Assembly (NCBI GenBank): GCA_028274465.1
Contig: CM051456.1
Location: 111,591,397 to 111,655,396 of the forward strand
Origin: Plantago ovata
Lineage: Eukaryota; Streptophyta; Magnoliopsida; Lamiales; Plantaginaceae
Direction of reading: 5' to 3'
Length of the DNA stretch: 64,000 nucleotides
Shown here: piece after piece, positions 23,012-35,658 of the stretch
Position numbering within the stretch: position 1 is the stretch's first letter
Layout: each line of letters begins with the position of its first letter
The notes under the pieces: generated by a model
The model's input: only the letters and a program-made list of their open reading frames with translations
Databases searched by the model: none
What the model was told of the DNA's origin: nothing
Position numbers and translations under genes: made by a program

Positions 23012-26000
23012 TCAAACAAAGAACCGTCCCAGGCGATGTCTGTGGTGGTACCCTTTTGTGCTTCTTGATGAGACTCGCAGGTTCATTGCTCTAGAGTCTT
23101 TCCCACCTGATCCATTCTCGACTCCACTTTTGTGTGAAATTTTTGCATCCTCTGGTGACTGAACCATTTGTGGAGCATTATGTATGCCTTCTTCACGTTT
23201 TAATCTGATGGTGAAAAAAAAATGTTAAAACTTTTATAGTACTTGAGATTCACACCATGGAAAGCATTGTATATGGAGTTGCTGAAGTTCCACATATCTC
23301 TAATCAAATCGATAAGTTTATAGAAGCAACAAGGAGAGCCAACCTTTTGGGTGAGGAAGCGACAGCATGTTTATCTTTTGATGGACCCGTCTTTCCTTTA
23401 GCTTTCTTCACCCCTCTCCTGTCCAGGTCGATATAACAACTATGGTTAAATAACTTGGCCTGATTTGGGTGCGGGGTGAATAAACCAACTAATAATTGGT
23501 AAAAGTGACTTAAAATTCAAATCTGAGGGCATTTGCACATAATGATGCAACACAAATGAAGTTGAGAATGTGTTTGCAAGTAAGACCGTAGAAGTCATAA
23601 TCAGCAGCTTCTATTGGAGTATAAATTAGCCCTCACTCGCGTTCACAATCAACTTCGGCATTTTATTTAAGCAGAAGTCGTATCTATATTCAGCATGTTA
23701 AACACTTCTGGTGCCTTTGCCTTGGAAAGGCCAGGGCTGTTGCAAAAATTCACTAAAACCAAAGGCTAAAGTTTGTTTCAACAATCTACATTAAATTCTC
23801 TTCGTTCCAGTTACTTTCTCTTAAGGCGCAACGTTAACATGAGAACTGAATTCTACCAGACAGTGAGACAAACAAATCCGCTGAAACAATATCTGATAAT
23901 AATATCACCAGAAGATACTAAATCCAATTAGTAAAAAGGAATAAAACCTGAAGCTTAGATAAGTGCAAACCAAGCATCACGTGGCAATAGGCTAATGTCA
24001 GAAAGATTCTAGCTCAAACTTTACTTCCAAATAAAAGATTTTTTTATCAAAAAATAAATAAAAATAAAAATGATGTTCTTCTCATCGAGAAATGACAAAT
24101 TCGAAGATGGCATATACCGGGCATGAAATAAATATCAGCGATCAAGAGGTTAGATCCATTAAACAACTTACTTGACAGGTTCTTCAGCAACAGGTGGTTC
24201 GCCAGCTTCTTTATGGGAGGATGGTATCTGCACAATCACATTGACAAACAACAATAATAATAAATAAATAAAGTGTTAAGTAAGGAAGCCATGACAAGGG
24301 GGAAGGGGCGTAATGGTTATGAACGTACTCTTTCAGGTGTCTCGTCACTTAACAGTTCCCATGTTTCTTCTTTTAAGTTCAAAGTTTCTTTTTCATTGTC
24401 ATCATACGTAATCTGCAGGAAAGGAGACCACAAAATGTGTCAGAAAAGAGTTGTAACATAACTGAGATGTTGCATGATTGAGGCTGTTAATATAGTCCTC
24501 CAACAACAAGTCATTTATCACATTAAGAATTCGGTATAATACATCTAAAGAAGATGAAGAAAGAAATAGACAGATTATAATCATCCAAGTCTACAGAAAC
24601 AAACAGTCACAATTATGTGTGGAACCGTTACTAATCCATCGTACAGTGTTGAAGGTACACAAACAAGAAACAAGAAGTAACAGAGTAGGATTAGTTCAAA
24701 AAAAAAAAAGTAACAGAGTAGGAAGCATTTCATTACCGTGTGCTTCTTGTGGATAGGATCGAAAGCTGTTACAGTGCCTGTGTAGAACCTGCATATGAAG
24801 AATCTCGAATGAGTTAATCTTAGAAGTACACAAAAAACCAAGAACATTCAAGCTCATCTGACCTTCAAAGATATCAAAAAACATGAGAATCAGGACTGGT
24901 CAAACTCTGTGAAGAATTAATTCTTAATGCAGTTTATTCATGAATTATATGCACGAGTAGAAATAGCTCAAATCTTATGACATATTCATGCATCAATAAC
25001 AAACCTTATACTAATTGGACTGAAATAAGTTCAGTAATGTGATCTTTCTATTCCAGGAAAAAGAAATAGAAAACAATCAAAGTCGACTCACTATGACACC
25101 ATAGTTTGATGAAAGAATTGCTAAAATAAGTCATACTAGTATATATTTAAAAAAGAATACTTCTAATGAGATTATCTCAGATTTAGTACTTACGTCTCGT
25201 CCATAGACCACCAAACCTTAATCCTTGAAGTGATCAATTCTTCCCCATGATCAACCGTGGATGTTCCAGGCTTCTGGATTAGAAGAATATTTCAAATAAT
25301 TATTAGCTTAAACACCAAAATTGAACATATGAAACTTATTACCATATGAATAATCAGATGATACCTTCCCCTTCGGCTGAGACAAATATTTCCCGCAACT
25401 GGTTTCTGCGGGCTTGGACACAGGCAAAGACTCCTCAGTCTACATCAATCCGACAAAGTAAAACTTAATGACAAAGAAACTTTAAACAACAATACAGAGT
25501 CTTTAATAATAAAATAAAATTAGTCTAGGATCAGAGAGATAGCTCTCATTACATTCATGTGGATTTGCTTTCTTTTAGGTGCCGATAACTCCAGATCATG
25601 CAGCTCATCTTTTCTGTTTCCTTTGTTCTTCAGCTGCACCTCTTTGATAGAACCAACTCCACTAGCAGCCTCTTTCTGGTAAGAATCACTGGGTCCAACA
25701 CGTCCAAACTTCAAATTAGCTCTTTTGACAGATTTTCGCTGGAAAGATTTTTTCCTCTTCTCTTTATGAACAGTTGCAGCAACTATCTGTTCAGGACTTC
25801 TCAGCGGCTCTAACATACTTTCATCGTTGGATATGCGTCCATTGTCCTCATTGATATGAGAAGCCTTAATGTCTTGCGCAGCTTCTAAATGCCCGTCTAA
25901 ATTGGATACGACCTCATCAGATGGCAGAGTTTGTGAAGCTTTTTTGTTCTGTTCAGAACTTCTCAAATTTTCATCATTGGATATATGCCCATTAAAATCA

Positions 26001-28718
26001 TTGATACCAGGAGGCTTAACATCTTGCGCAGCCTCCAAATGACCATCTAAATCGGGTATACACACATCAGTCTGCAGCGTATGTAAAGCTTCTCTGTCCT
26101 GCTCAGAACTTCTTAGTGGACCTAACGAACTTTTGTCAACGAAACCATGAGCCTCGATGTCTTTCTCAGCCCTCATATGTCCGTCTGAGTTGGAAACACC
26201 GTGATCAGATTGCAGAGTTTGTAAAGCTTGTCTATCCTGTTCAGCTTTGGTGTCAAGAGCCTTAACGTCTCGCGCAGCTTCCAAGTGCCCGTCTAAATTA
26301 GATACATGTTCACCAGGCTGCTGAGTTTGCAGGGCTTCTCTGTGCTGTTCAGAACTGTTTAAAGGCCTGACCAAACTTTCACGATAGATGTCAGGAGCCT
26401 CAACATCTTGTACAACCTCCAGATGACTACCTATCTGCACAGTAGTTCCTAAAGCTTCTCTGGCCTGGTTTTAAAAGGAGAGAAAATAGAGAAAAGTCAT
26501 GATAGCTTCAGCATACTGATAACAATACCTAAAGAAATACTACGTTGTTGAAGGGAACACAGCACACATAACTGGGGATGTTTATTGTTCATTACAAATG
26601 GTTCATCAGAACAACATTAGTTTCATCTGTGTATGATTGTCTCTATGTTCTCCATAAGCCTAATTATACTTAGTAAACTACAATTACCAAGGGTATCTGG
26701 TCTGGGGGAATTTTAGTTGAACAAGTGAGCTTCAAAGATATTTGTCGTATTGAATGATGAATAGGCAAAAAAAAAAAAAAAAAAAAAAAACAAGAAGAAG
26801 AAGAAGTTTAAGAACAAACCATTGTTTCTCTGTTGGGTGTATTCCTGCATAGATGTAGAACTGTCTCAGCATAATCATCAACCGCAAGGTTCACAACAGC
26901 CTCTCGAACGTAAGGCTTAAGTTTGGTTGCACATTTCTCAATGACGGTTTTCCCCAGCTCCCAGGAAATAGGGGACACAATCTGGATCAGGGAGCAAAAT
27001 GGAGAATTATAGAGAGAAGAGGTACAAGAATAACCACAAAATGATATTATCATATGAAAGATAAGTGAGGCTGTTGAGTGATCACCTTATTGACCTTTCT
27101 GACACTAGTTAGAAGTGGTTTCAGAAGTTCAGATGACATCTCATGTTCGTCAATTTCTTCTATAACCATTGTCATGATGATTTGCATGTATACATAGATT
27201 TCCGCAGGGTGATCAGACCTTCAACAAAATAAAAATATCATTTTAGGACATTATGAAGAAGGCACATAGATTAATAAGTTAGCAAAAGTGATGTCTGTAA
27301 TATATTTTTCATAAAGGCAAACTCAAATAATAAATTAAAGGATTAAGCCATCCCAAGCCTTCTAGGTATACCAAAAACTAGAACTCGTTCAGTGGATTTA
27401 CCGGATGGTGCTGAAAAGAAGTTGAAACATCTCAATTATCAATCCACCTGAATCCACGTCCATCATTAACAGGCATGATTTTACTTTTACCAGCATTTCA
27501 AGGATTCTACGAGGAGTAGCATAGTTGCTGATCGACCTATCAGACAATTGCTTCAATGCAACCATGAATAATCTGAAAAGAGCCTGTTAAAAGAAACCAT
27601 GGAGAAGCTGGTTTATCTCATTAGATTAAGAAGCTAGATATTTTTGTCATTGCAACTAACTTAACATAGAAAATAACTGCTTTTTGTCTTTATACCTCCA
27701 TTTTACGATCATCATCATACAGTGGTAACGGAGCGGCAATTCTCAAAATCTCATTCAGGCAAGACGCAACACGAAGCTGGACTTTTTTATTACCATAGTG
27801 CAAGAATTCATCAGGTTCCAGCGCCAGCAGTGTTGGTACAAGCGATTTTTTCGTGGAAGCAGAAGGCTCTTGGTTTACCTTGACTAAAATGGCTTCTGCT
27901 CTCTGTAAGAACAAGCAAATACTCCTCATAAGTCATATTTACCTAGCTACAAAACCTGAAAAGGAATAAAAGTGGGGAATGCGAAAAAAAAGTGGTTCTT
28001 ATGAGAAGGATAATGGCATAATGCACATATGCTCAAAGCAGTATTAGCCCAGTAACAATCAACAATCACTTCCTCCTTAACATAAAGTTTTCAAGTTTCA
28101 GTTTCTTGAAAGGTTACCAATTCTATTCAATGCCTTAGAAACTTTAAAGTTCCAATCCTGTGGTAATTTTGAGAAACAGTGTCAATCATAAATTTTTAAG
28201 AAAAACTGGTTTTACACTAACTTAACTTAGTGTAAAACTGGTTTGCCTGGGTTTCTTGCGCACCCAACTAGGTCACTTGCGCACCCAACTGACCAGTTTT
28301 ACACTCATATGAATGTAAAACAAGGTTTTTATAAGAGTTTCACTCAAACTATTGACTGGGCCTAAACTTCCCAGTTGCCACTGTCAAATCTTTAGAAGCA
28401 AGGGACAAAATCACATTGGCTACTAGTGATTGTATATGACAACAAAAAGGGTTTAAGACCTGGATCTTAATTGTCTCCAAGAAACATGTCAGTTTAAATA
28501 TACGGAATTATGGATCCATTAGAGAAAATGATGGGTTGTAACAGAGTGAGTAACCTTGAGAATTGACATGAATAAAATACCCATCTAAGAGTCACATCAT
28601 AAAAAATGCCAACAAATCACAATACAAAACCATTTACATAATATTTGAAATATTTAGGGATTAATAATTTCCTACAGCATAAAAATTCAGTCTTTGCAAA
28701 ACTAATACTTCAAAAACC

Positions 28719-28749
<31 letters not shown>

Positions 28750-28914
28750 TCAGAAAGGGTTTAGTAGTAGTACCTGAAGAAGAATGATTAGCTGTTCATC
28801 ACAGGAGTAATTGCGACGGAAAAGCGTGAGCCCAATTTGTTTGAGTTCCCTTTTGAGCACCTCATCTAGCTCACTCTTTGAATTACCACCAATGCCGCCA
28901 TTAACAGAACTCAT
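23012..28914 (-). CDS. PDS5: PDS5-type sister chromatid cohesion protein with Tudor-like domain
   Basis: PDS5 proteins bind cohesin in the nucleus and regulate sister chromatid cohesion; plant short forms (PDS5C-like) also act in DNA repair. Thirteen exons in consistent phase give 783 residues: 28914-28774, 27902-27696, 27583-27402, 27218-27086, 26981-26820, 26464-25553, 25439-25365, 25273-25194, 24788-24737, 24412-24329, 24227-24172, 23418-23344 and 23204-23012. Residues about 1-275 form the helical HEAT-like PDS5 region (SDHPAEIYVYMQIIMTMVIE, ISWELGKTVIEKCATKLKPY, DYAETVLHLC). The 912-nt exon 6 encodes a disordered acidic linker of degenerate repeats, then a basic stretch. Exons 8-10 encode a Tudor-like domain (IKVWWSMDETFYTGTVTAFD … ITYDDNEKETLNLKEETWEL). 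The tail is lysine/arginine-rich. A long poly(A) run (about 28718-28746) lies in intron 1 and another in intron 5. The start is the first ATG (MSSVNGG). Confidence 0.9.
25600..26440 (-). repeat. degenerate protein-level tandem repeats in PDS5 exon 6
   Basis: Within exon 6 about five units of 36-50 residues recur. Each has a (N/D)LDGHLEAAQDVKA-like core and an SSEQDREALQTLQSD-like segment. Start residues drift and one unit is short. The region is acidic and low in hydrophobics, so it is probably unstructured. Confidence 0.75.
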
Positions 28915-29966
28915 TCTCTGAGAATTCACCTGCTAAGGGAAGAACTAGAAACATCAATCAATTTACAACAATTACCAAGAAAAGGAGGAAAAAGAAAGAA
29001 AAGATTCTCTTTCTCACACACTCACCAGTCAGCAGCAATAATGAAGCTCAAAGAGTGTACTGGGTGGGTTAAAATGCTGAGGGGAGTGAGTAAAGTAAAA
29101 GAAACAGACAAATGCTGATTTATAAAGTAGAACAAGTACTTGCATTCTTGCAAATTGGCCTCCATCACCATGCAGATGCGGCCAATGTAGTCCTATACTT
29201 CCGTTCGGATTTTGGAATATTTTATCAAATGCAGCTCAGTCTTGGGTTCAAGTCCGTGGACTCAACTTTTTTCAGTTTTTGCCGGTTCTGGCATGTTTTG
29301 TTAGTGGGGAAAATGATGATTAAATTGTGTGCTTAGTGAAGATGAGAAAATTAAAAGGGGTAACTAATTCTCCCGTCCAAGAAAATTTTATAGGTAAACT
29401 CTACCATACCACATCTCTAATCAATCATTTATTACCGTGCAGATCGAACCCATGACCTTTTGTTGGAGTGTCTCAATTTGACACTTGCATACAAACACTT
29501 TGATCCGTTTTAGTTACTTCAATTCATATATTTTTGAGTGTTTAGGTCCAATTTAATTACTTTAACTTACTATTTAAAAATTAGGATACTTTTTACAATT
29601 TAACATTTAACGACAAATAAGTGAACAATACAAGCTTGTGGCAAGTCAACCAATTACCCCACAGACTGAAAATTACAAAACAGTAGAAGGAATGAGCACG
29701 TGTCGTGTACGCATTAAAATTTCATTTGGTCCGGCAAAGTACCAAAAGTGTATATAGCACGCGCCCAGTTTTCCTATTTTTTTTGCAATTTTTCAAAGTC
29801 ATTTTCATTTATCTAGTGTGTGATTGTCATGTGAATTATCGTTCACTTTTTCACTGCTAAATTGAAAGAGTACAAAAGTTTAATAATGTGCTACAATAAA
29901 GGATATAAATAAATTAAATATAATTAATTTGGAGTACCTAAATTGTATATGTTACACTTCAAAGTA
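28915..29966. other. PDS5 5' leader and intergenic
   Basis: 28915-29050 is likely 5' UTR/promoter of the PDS5-like gene (minus strand, CT-rich on that strand). A B-box-like word (complement of gatcgaaccc, about 29443) hints at a SINE scrap. No further gene seen. Confidence 0.45.
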
Positions 29967-30441
29967 CTTCCTCCATCTCACATTAAACTTCTCATTTTGA
30001 CTTTTTATTTTATTTATTTATTTATTTATTTTTGAAACAACCAAAAGAAAGTTCATTAAAACTCAAATGGGAGTGTACAAGAGTAAGAGGGGCATACCCC
30101 AATCATGATAGAATGTGTATTCCTAAGACTCAATTACAAAAGAGGTCCAAAAAAGCCAGAGAAGCTTAATGGGAATAACTAAAACGGCAAGAAACCCAAC
30201 CAGATCCTAGCTACGCTATGATCCCCTGGGAATCAAAACTGAAACTCCGACTGAAATGGCTCTCGAACTCCAAATTAATTCTAAATCATATCGAAACGTA
30301 ATTTACGAAGTTATCATGTGAAAATATTTCCACTCTATAATTTTGTAAATTACATTTTCATTATAATTTAGCATTAATATGAGGTCAAACGGAGCAAAAC
30401 AAAGTTTAAAAATTCAAAATGGGAAGCTTCGTGTGAGATGT
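29967..30441. mobile_element. degenerate Stowaway-like MITE with nested insertion
   Basis: The left end cttcctccatctcacattaa and a right end whose complement reads catctcacacgaagcttccc are inverted relative to each other, so they look like the two arms of one MITE. The interior is interrupted at about 30004-30240 by a (TTTA)n run followed by sequence resembling the 3' end of a LINE on the minus strand. The right terminus is eroded. Confidence 0.4.
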
Positions 30442-30529
30442 AATAATTAAAATAGATGAGAAAATCTTATTTTACACACAAACATTTTCTTCATTTTTGA
30501 AGTTACACAAAAATCTTATGCATTTCAAA

Positions 30530-30561
<32 letters not shown>

Positions 30562-30936
30562 AATTACCATACTTTAATATACTACTCACATACCTTTATA
30601 TTTTTTTTTCAAGTTTCACAAATTCTGCTAGTAAAATGATAAAATGTATCTAACTAGTACTAGGATTTAACATAAACATAATTTCTCTACCAAAAATACC
30701 AAGTAAATTAGCTACGCTTCCCGCGCCCCCTCTCTTCCCTGGATCAATCAACCATGTCTTACCTTTTAAGTGTTTAGTCTATCATGATTCATTTTGTCCC
30801 CATTAAATTTTTATTGAATAGTTCATATACAAGTACTCCAAGTATCCAACTAATTATGACTAGTTTATTATGACTAATTAAACTTATAATCACCAAACTA
30901 TTTATATCACGCTCAACGGTCAACACACTAGATTTA
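30442..30936. other. intergenic
   Basis: AT-rich, A-runs, no gene seen. Confidence 0.55.
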
Positions 30937-31548
30937 TGATGGATACCTTAGTCTATGGGCTCGGAATGGCCAATAAGAAGGCTCGGGGTAGCAGGCCCAA
31001 TGGGAGAACGCCTTGGAGGCGGCTGGGCAGCTAGGGGTTTATTTCCCTTATTCGTTTTCTTTTGTTTTAATTTGTTTCCTTTGTTATGTCGAACTCTTCT
31101 AGTTATTTTACTTTTTATTAGTTTAACTTAGTTAGTTAGCAAGTTATGACTTAGGATTGAAGTTTATTCTATAGAATACTCATTTAATTAGGCTTAGGCG
31201 CTTAGCCTGTCTCTTGGTGAGCTAGGCCCGTATGTTTCATTCTGTTTCATTCTTTTAAATACCAGTGTAAGACATTCATTATTTTTCGTCATTCAATCAA
31301 CTCGTGAGTTCATCTCTAGATTGCGGCTTTGTGCATTATTATGCGCTTTGCGGCTCGGGAGATTAGCATCATTTTACCGTAGAACCGAGGAGGTAGTTCT
31401 AGCAAGCAAGTGATTGACGCCGAATTAATCGCCAGGCCTAGTACGTGATCCAACTAGTAGAATTTGCGGTCGGATTCGAATCCATATTATTTCTTGTTTT
31501 CTTATCTTTACCGTTAATTCTAATATTTATATCTCTACAAATCCATCA
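30937..31548. mobile_element. solo LTR with 5-bp target duplication
   Basis: A 612-bp block starts TGATGGAT and ends ATCCATCA, an 8-bp terminal palindrome of the TG…CA form. It is flanked by attta on both sides (30932-30936 and 31549-31553). That is the expected structure of a single LTR left by recombination between the two LTRs of a retrotransposon. No gag/pol sequence is present next to it. A diverged relative of its first 100 bp occurs at 61740. Confidence 0.88.
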
Positions 31549-33364
31549 ATTTAAGTATAGAACATTGGAACAGAGAGAAAAATTAGTGATCTTACATCTC
31601 TGTTGAACATGGATAATGATGGATTTGTTATGTCCTTACAAGTAAAAACTGATGAATTTGCAAGAAGAATTCAGACAAGGAAAAGGCTTGCAAAAATAAA
31701 CCAGCGGCCAAAGTTGGAGATCTTGGCTCTCATATGAATGAGAAAGACGCGAGGTTGTCCAACTTAATTTCATTAGTACAACTGGTTTGATTGGGGGAAA
31801 TGTGTCCAAGTTCATTTTGTGATTTTTATAAGAAGAGAAGATGATGTTCACCAAGGATTTACTGGCTGTTTGGAGCTCGATTTCATATTTCTATTAGGCA
31901 AATCTCCTTTAAGGAGGAATAATAAAATTTACTAAGGAAGTGGAGAAAAATTGTGTTTGGAGTTAAATTGGGAGAAAAATAGATGTATAGAGTAGGGTAA
32001 TAATGGGGTGTAATAATTAATGTATTTTTGTTGTGTACCAGGTACGGAATTTGAGGAGAATATGTGGTGGAGGTTTTATTTGTGGATGTAAAATAATAGT
32101 AAAATTAATTGAAAAATAAAAATTCAAAATCTGACTTTGACTACCTATGGAAATAAAAAAAAAAAAAACTCTAAAAGACTTTTGGGAGGAATAGTTGGAG
32201 GTCTATTTTGGAATCGAGCTTCTAGCGTAAAAGTCGATTAAGAGCATCCAATAGAGATTTGGAATCGAGCTCCAAACGTACCGTTAATGTTTCCCAAGTC
32301 CTACGAGTAGAGAGGCGTCACCGACATGTGGAAGTATGGAAGGTATATGAAACATAATGTTTGGCCTAACATCCAAAGAACCGAACTGTCTTTTGTCTTT
32401 GCTACAAGGCAAACATTTGTGTCAAAGTATTATAATGACTACACACGCATTTAAGATTACAATACCACTCAATATTATAAGAGATCGCATATAACCGATC
32501 AGCTGCATGCATAATGCTGCTGTTACATGAATCGAGCCTTATCGAGTACTCGACTTGGCTCGGCTCGTTAAAGCTCGGCTCGGCTCGATTTGATAACCTT
32601 ATCGAGTCGAGCTCGAGCCTAAACTTAGGCTCGTTCCACTAACGAGTCGAGTTAGGCTCGGCTCGCGAATAATCGGCAAGGCTCGTTAAGGCTCAATATC
32701 ATGTAGATTATGAGTAGTATTAGTATTAGAAGTTACTTCGTATGATTTAAGTTTCAGATTATTGGCTTGAATTGCTTATATTTGCATTTTGTTAAACTTT
32801 AATGATTTCATCATTTGAGAGTTGATTGTAATGCATAATCTTGAGTTTGTTTATATTTTATTTGATATTTTAACATATTTTTCATGGTATTTTAACAAAC
32901 GAACCGAGCCAAACGAGCCGAGCTCGAGCCAAATGAACCGAACTTGAGTCTGAAATTAAGCTCGCTTCGTTTCGTTAATACTCGACTCGGCTCGGCTCGT
33001 TAAACAGCACTGGGTGCAAAGATATGAATAAAATCTGGAAGTTTGGCTTAAGATTTAAAGAACCAACTTCATCTTTTGTATTTTTCTCTAGAAATAGACC
33101 ATTAGTCGATCAATCTCTACTAAACAAATTGGTTGAGAGTTGAGACCTTATCATTTGTCGCAACAGGGTTATCAATGCCAAGGCCACACCATAGTATTGG
33201 GAATAAACATTATGTGGAAGATTTTGTTCGTATTACTGAACAAACTAAATGAAAAATCACAAGAAAGTAAAAAGAAAAAAGGGCTCATGATTCTCTGCGT
33301 TTGGTGCAATGCACCAATGAACTTGTTCGATGCTAATGCACCAGCGCTCTTCTTTGTTTATGCC
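31549..33364. other. intergenic with small inverted-repeat elements
   Basis: No gene seen. tttggagctcgattt (31869-31883) and its near complement aatcgagctccaaa (about 32263-32276) bracket a 400-bp candidate MITE without an obvious target duplication. A second repeat at 32528-33005 is listed separately. Confidence 0.45.
32528..33005. repeat. CTCGG-rich inverted-repeat element
   Basis: Both ends are rich in ggctcggctcg words. The left block (32540-32690) and the right block (32895-33005) both contain cgactcggctcggctcgtta-like strings and their complements (cgagccgagctcgagcc). The middle is AT-rich. This looks like a hAT-like non-autonomous element, but the exact termini and target duplication are unclear. 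Confidence 0.45.
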
Positions 33365-33496
33365 GTTTTTTTTAATAATCGAACCATTACAAAGATAGTA
33401 ATAAACTATAAATAATCCCGCACATGGCGAGAATTGAACATATGACCTCTAGTGTCATGACACCCCAGTCTAATCAATTGAGCTAAACCTCATTGG
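33365..33496 (-). mobile_element. tRNA-derived SINE with target duplication
   Basis: A 132-bp minus-strand element has a tRNA-like head with A box (TTTAGCTCAATTGATTAGA) and B box (TGTTCAATTCTCGC), a short body, and an A-run tail (tttttttt on the plus strand, 33366-33373). It is bounded by ttatgcc on both sides (33358-33364 and 33497-33503), a 7-bp target duplication, so it inserted by retroposition. Confidence 0.75.
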
Positions 33497-33503
33497 TTAT
33501 GCC

Positions 33504-35465
33504 ATTAATTCGTGCTTGTTGTGACAATTAATTTCAAGCTCAGCTCTTCCTTTTTCTTCATTTATCTATTTGTTTATAACTCTATCCGCTTGGGGCCAAA
33601 ACCTTCACGTGTTTGTTTTTTAATAACCTAAAAGTCCTCACACTTTCTTTGTTGCCCAAGTGAGATGTGCATCATTCCTTCAAAGTTAATTAATCGTGCC
33701 AATTTTGGAACAGTTTCAGAATGAGCGCTACGCTAATAAGTTTATCGGTGTGCTCTTGGTGAGGTTAGAATGTGATGGGAATGACATGTATTGGTTTGTG
33801 CGGTCAACATATAACCTATATACCTATAGAATAAACCATGAGTAGTTTGCTGGTCCAAATGGATTAACCTTAGAGATTTATAATCTACATCTCATGTAGA
33901 TCAAGGGCGAGTAGAATAAGTATATGTAGCCTTACACTTACTCACACGGTGTGCGACCTTTTAGTTGGTTTTAAAATTGAATATACAGGGTTTAATCCAA
34001 AGTGGAATGTATCATATCACATTCAGCCAAAATATCGTGTTTTAATAAGACTAGAGTCTTTGGACCGACACGGTTACTCTTGGACTGCTCTTCAACCGGG
34101 GTGATATTCTAGCCCCATAGACCAACACGTGTTCTTTTTCCTGCGCACTTTGTCCTCATTTATGCGCACACTGATAACTTCTCAGTAGGTCACCCATCAT
34201 AGTATTACTCCTACCGTGGAGTTATTATGGATGGATTTTTGAAAAGAAATGTGCACTTTGTTGATATGATTAGCATTCTCAATCACTTTAAACTCTCTGA
34301 AATTTTGGGGCGTTACATTCCACCCCTCTTAAATTAAATTGCGCGGAGTACACGTGTTATTTTCAGCTCACTTTGTCCTCACTAGTGCACGCATCGAAAA
34401 CTTCCCAGTAGGTGGTTCGGTCACCCATAGTAAGATTGCTCCAGAAACAAATACGTTTAATTCTAAAGTTCTCCTAGATGAATTCAAAAATAAATAAATA
34501 AATAAGTAAAATACACTTTGTTAATATGAATATATTCTCAATTCCATTAAAATTTCTAATTCTAGAGCATATAACTGTTCCAGTCCTTAAAATAAAATGT
34601 CAAATTTAAAATCATCACACTTCATCAACGTTTAAGATGACAACCCAAAACCTCTTCATTCACAGCTCACCACATACTGTCCCATCAGTTGTATCAAACC
34701 TTCCCCAATCATATGACCTATAACGGGACCCACCATTAACATCTCTTCTGCCCTGATCCATTGTACAATGCCGAGGTAAACAAAGTCCCTTTCCTATTTA
34801 CTCGAAGAAAAAGAAAGGAAAGGAAAATTAAAAAAAAAATGTTAAATTAGTAGTCTAATGAAATTTCCTCTCCAATCCTTTATATATTGGCAATTTTTTA
34901 TTACATCCCTTACCATCACAATACCGACTAAGACTAGTGATGTTAGTCGAGCAGCTCGAGCCATCCCTTACTCAACTAAGCATTTCTTAAGATTCAAACT
35001 TGACTTTCGCGATAAGAAGATTGAATTGAGCTCAATCAATTAAGAATACATTACACAATATCAATTCTAATAATAAATTATCTTCTTTACTCCTTTTGTC
35101 CCATATTAAATTATACAAACGATGGTATTATTTCTACAATACATGATGATTTTTTTTTAAAAGCTTGGCGCTGCTAGGAGTAGGACCAAACTTCAGACAA
35201 TGTTTTTATATTAATAGAAACATCAAACTATACTATTGCAACTTAGGAAACACAATGCATCTGAAATTAGGAATGGAAGTGTATCATCACCAAAATGGAC
35301 ATCAGAAGTCTCATGTGCTATGAGTTGTCCATTATTAACTCTACTAGTATGTACAAATTAAAGTTGAATGCAAATTAAGAAGGAAAAAAAAGGTGAGTTT
35401 TTTCTCGCAATCTGAACACAGGAAGAGTACGAACTACGAAGAACCAGGTTGTTGCAATTGTCGAA
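33504..35465. other. intergenic, 5S-like repeats, no gene
   Basis: No coding region of note. It holds the paired 5S-like segments below and AT-rich DNA. 34858-35043 is an open frame without family signal. Confidence 0.5.
34160..34450 (-). repeat. two 5S rRNA-like fragments (TRIM/LTR debris)
   Basis: Two related blocks contain aacttctcagtaggtcaccc (about 34171-34190) and aacttcccagtaggt plus tcacccatagtaagattgct (about 34393-34440). They resemble the complement of the 3' part of plant 5S rRNA. 5S-derived sequence of this kind is known in Cassandra-type TRIM elements. The upstream text of both blocks is also alike (ctcactttgtcctca…), so they look like two copies of one LTR-type unit. Confidence 0.45.
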
Positions 35466-35658
35466 TCACAGTGGGCAGTCTCCCTCAAATTGCACATGCT
35501 CCAAGATCATTTGTTGTGCAAACTTCACATCACCCCTTGCTGCCAGTGCTTTGTCTAGCTCCGGACATGGAACAAAACGAATAAAATCCATCTTACATTC
35601 CACCACTCTACTGCTACTCTGCCGCACCACCATGACACCTATACTTGCCCCTGCTGAA
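35466..35658 (-). pseudogene. orphan terminal exon, unidentified protein
   Basis: After a good acceptor (TTTAATTTGATGTAG), an open minus-strand segment runs for 193 nt to a TGA. Its C-terminal half contains MDFIRFVPCPELDKALAARG and DVKFAQQMILEHVQFEGDCP, a composition that looks like genuine protein. I cannot name the family. No upstream exons are seen before the CAF1 promoter begins, so it is either a gene fragment or a chance frame. Confidence 0.3.

Noticed and set aside
9845-28914. Possible biosynthetic gene cluster
   Set aside because: The intact genes are a CCR pair and a cohesin factor; no P450, terpene synthase, transferase or transporter joins them, so this is a tandem duplication and not a pathway cluster.
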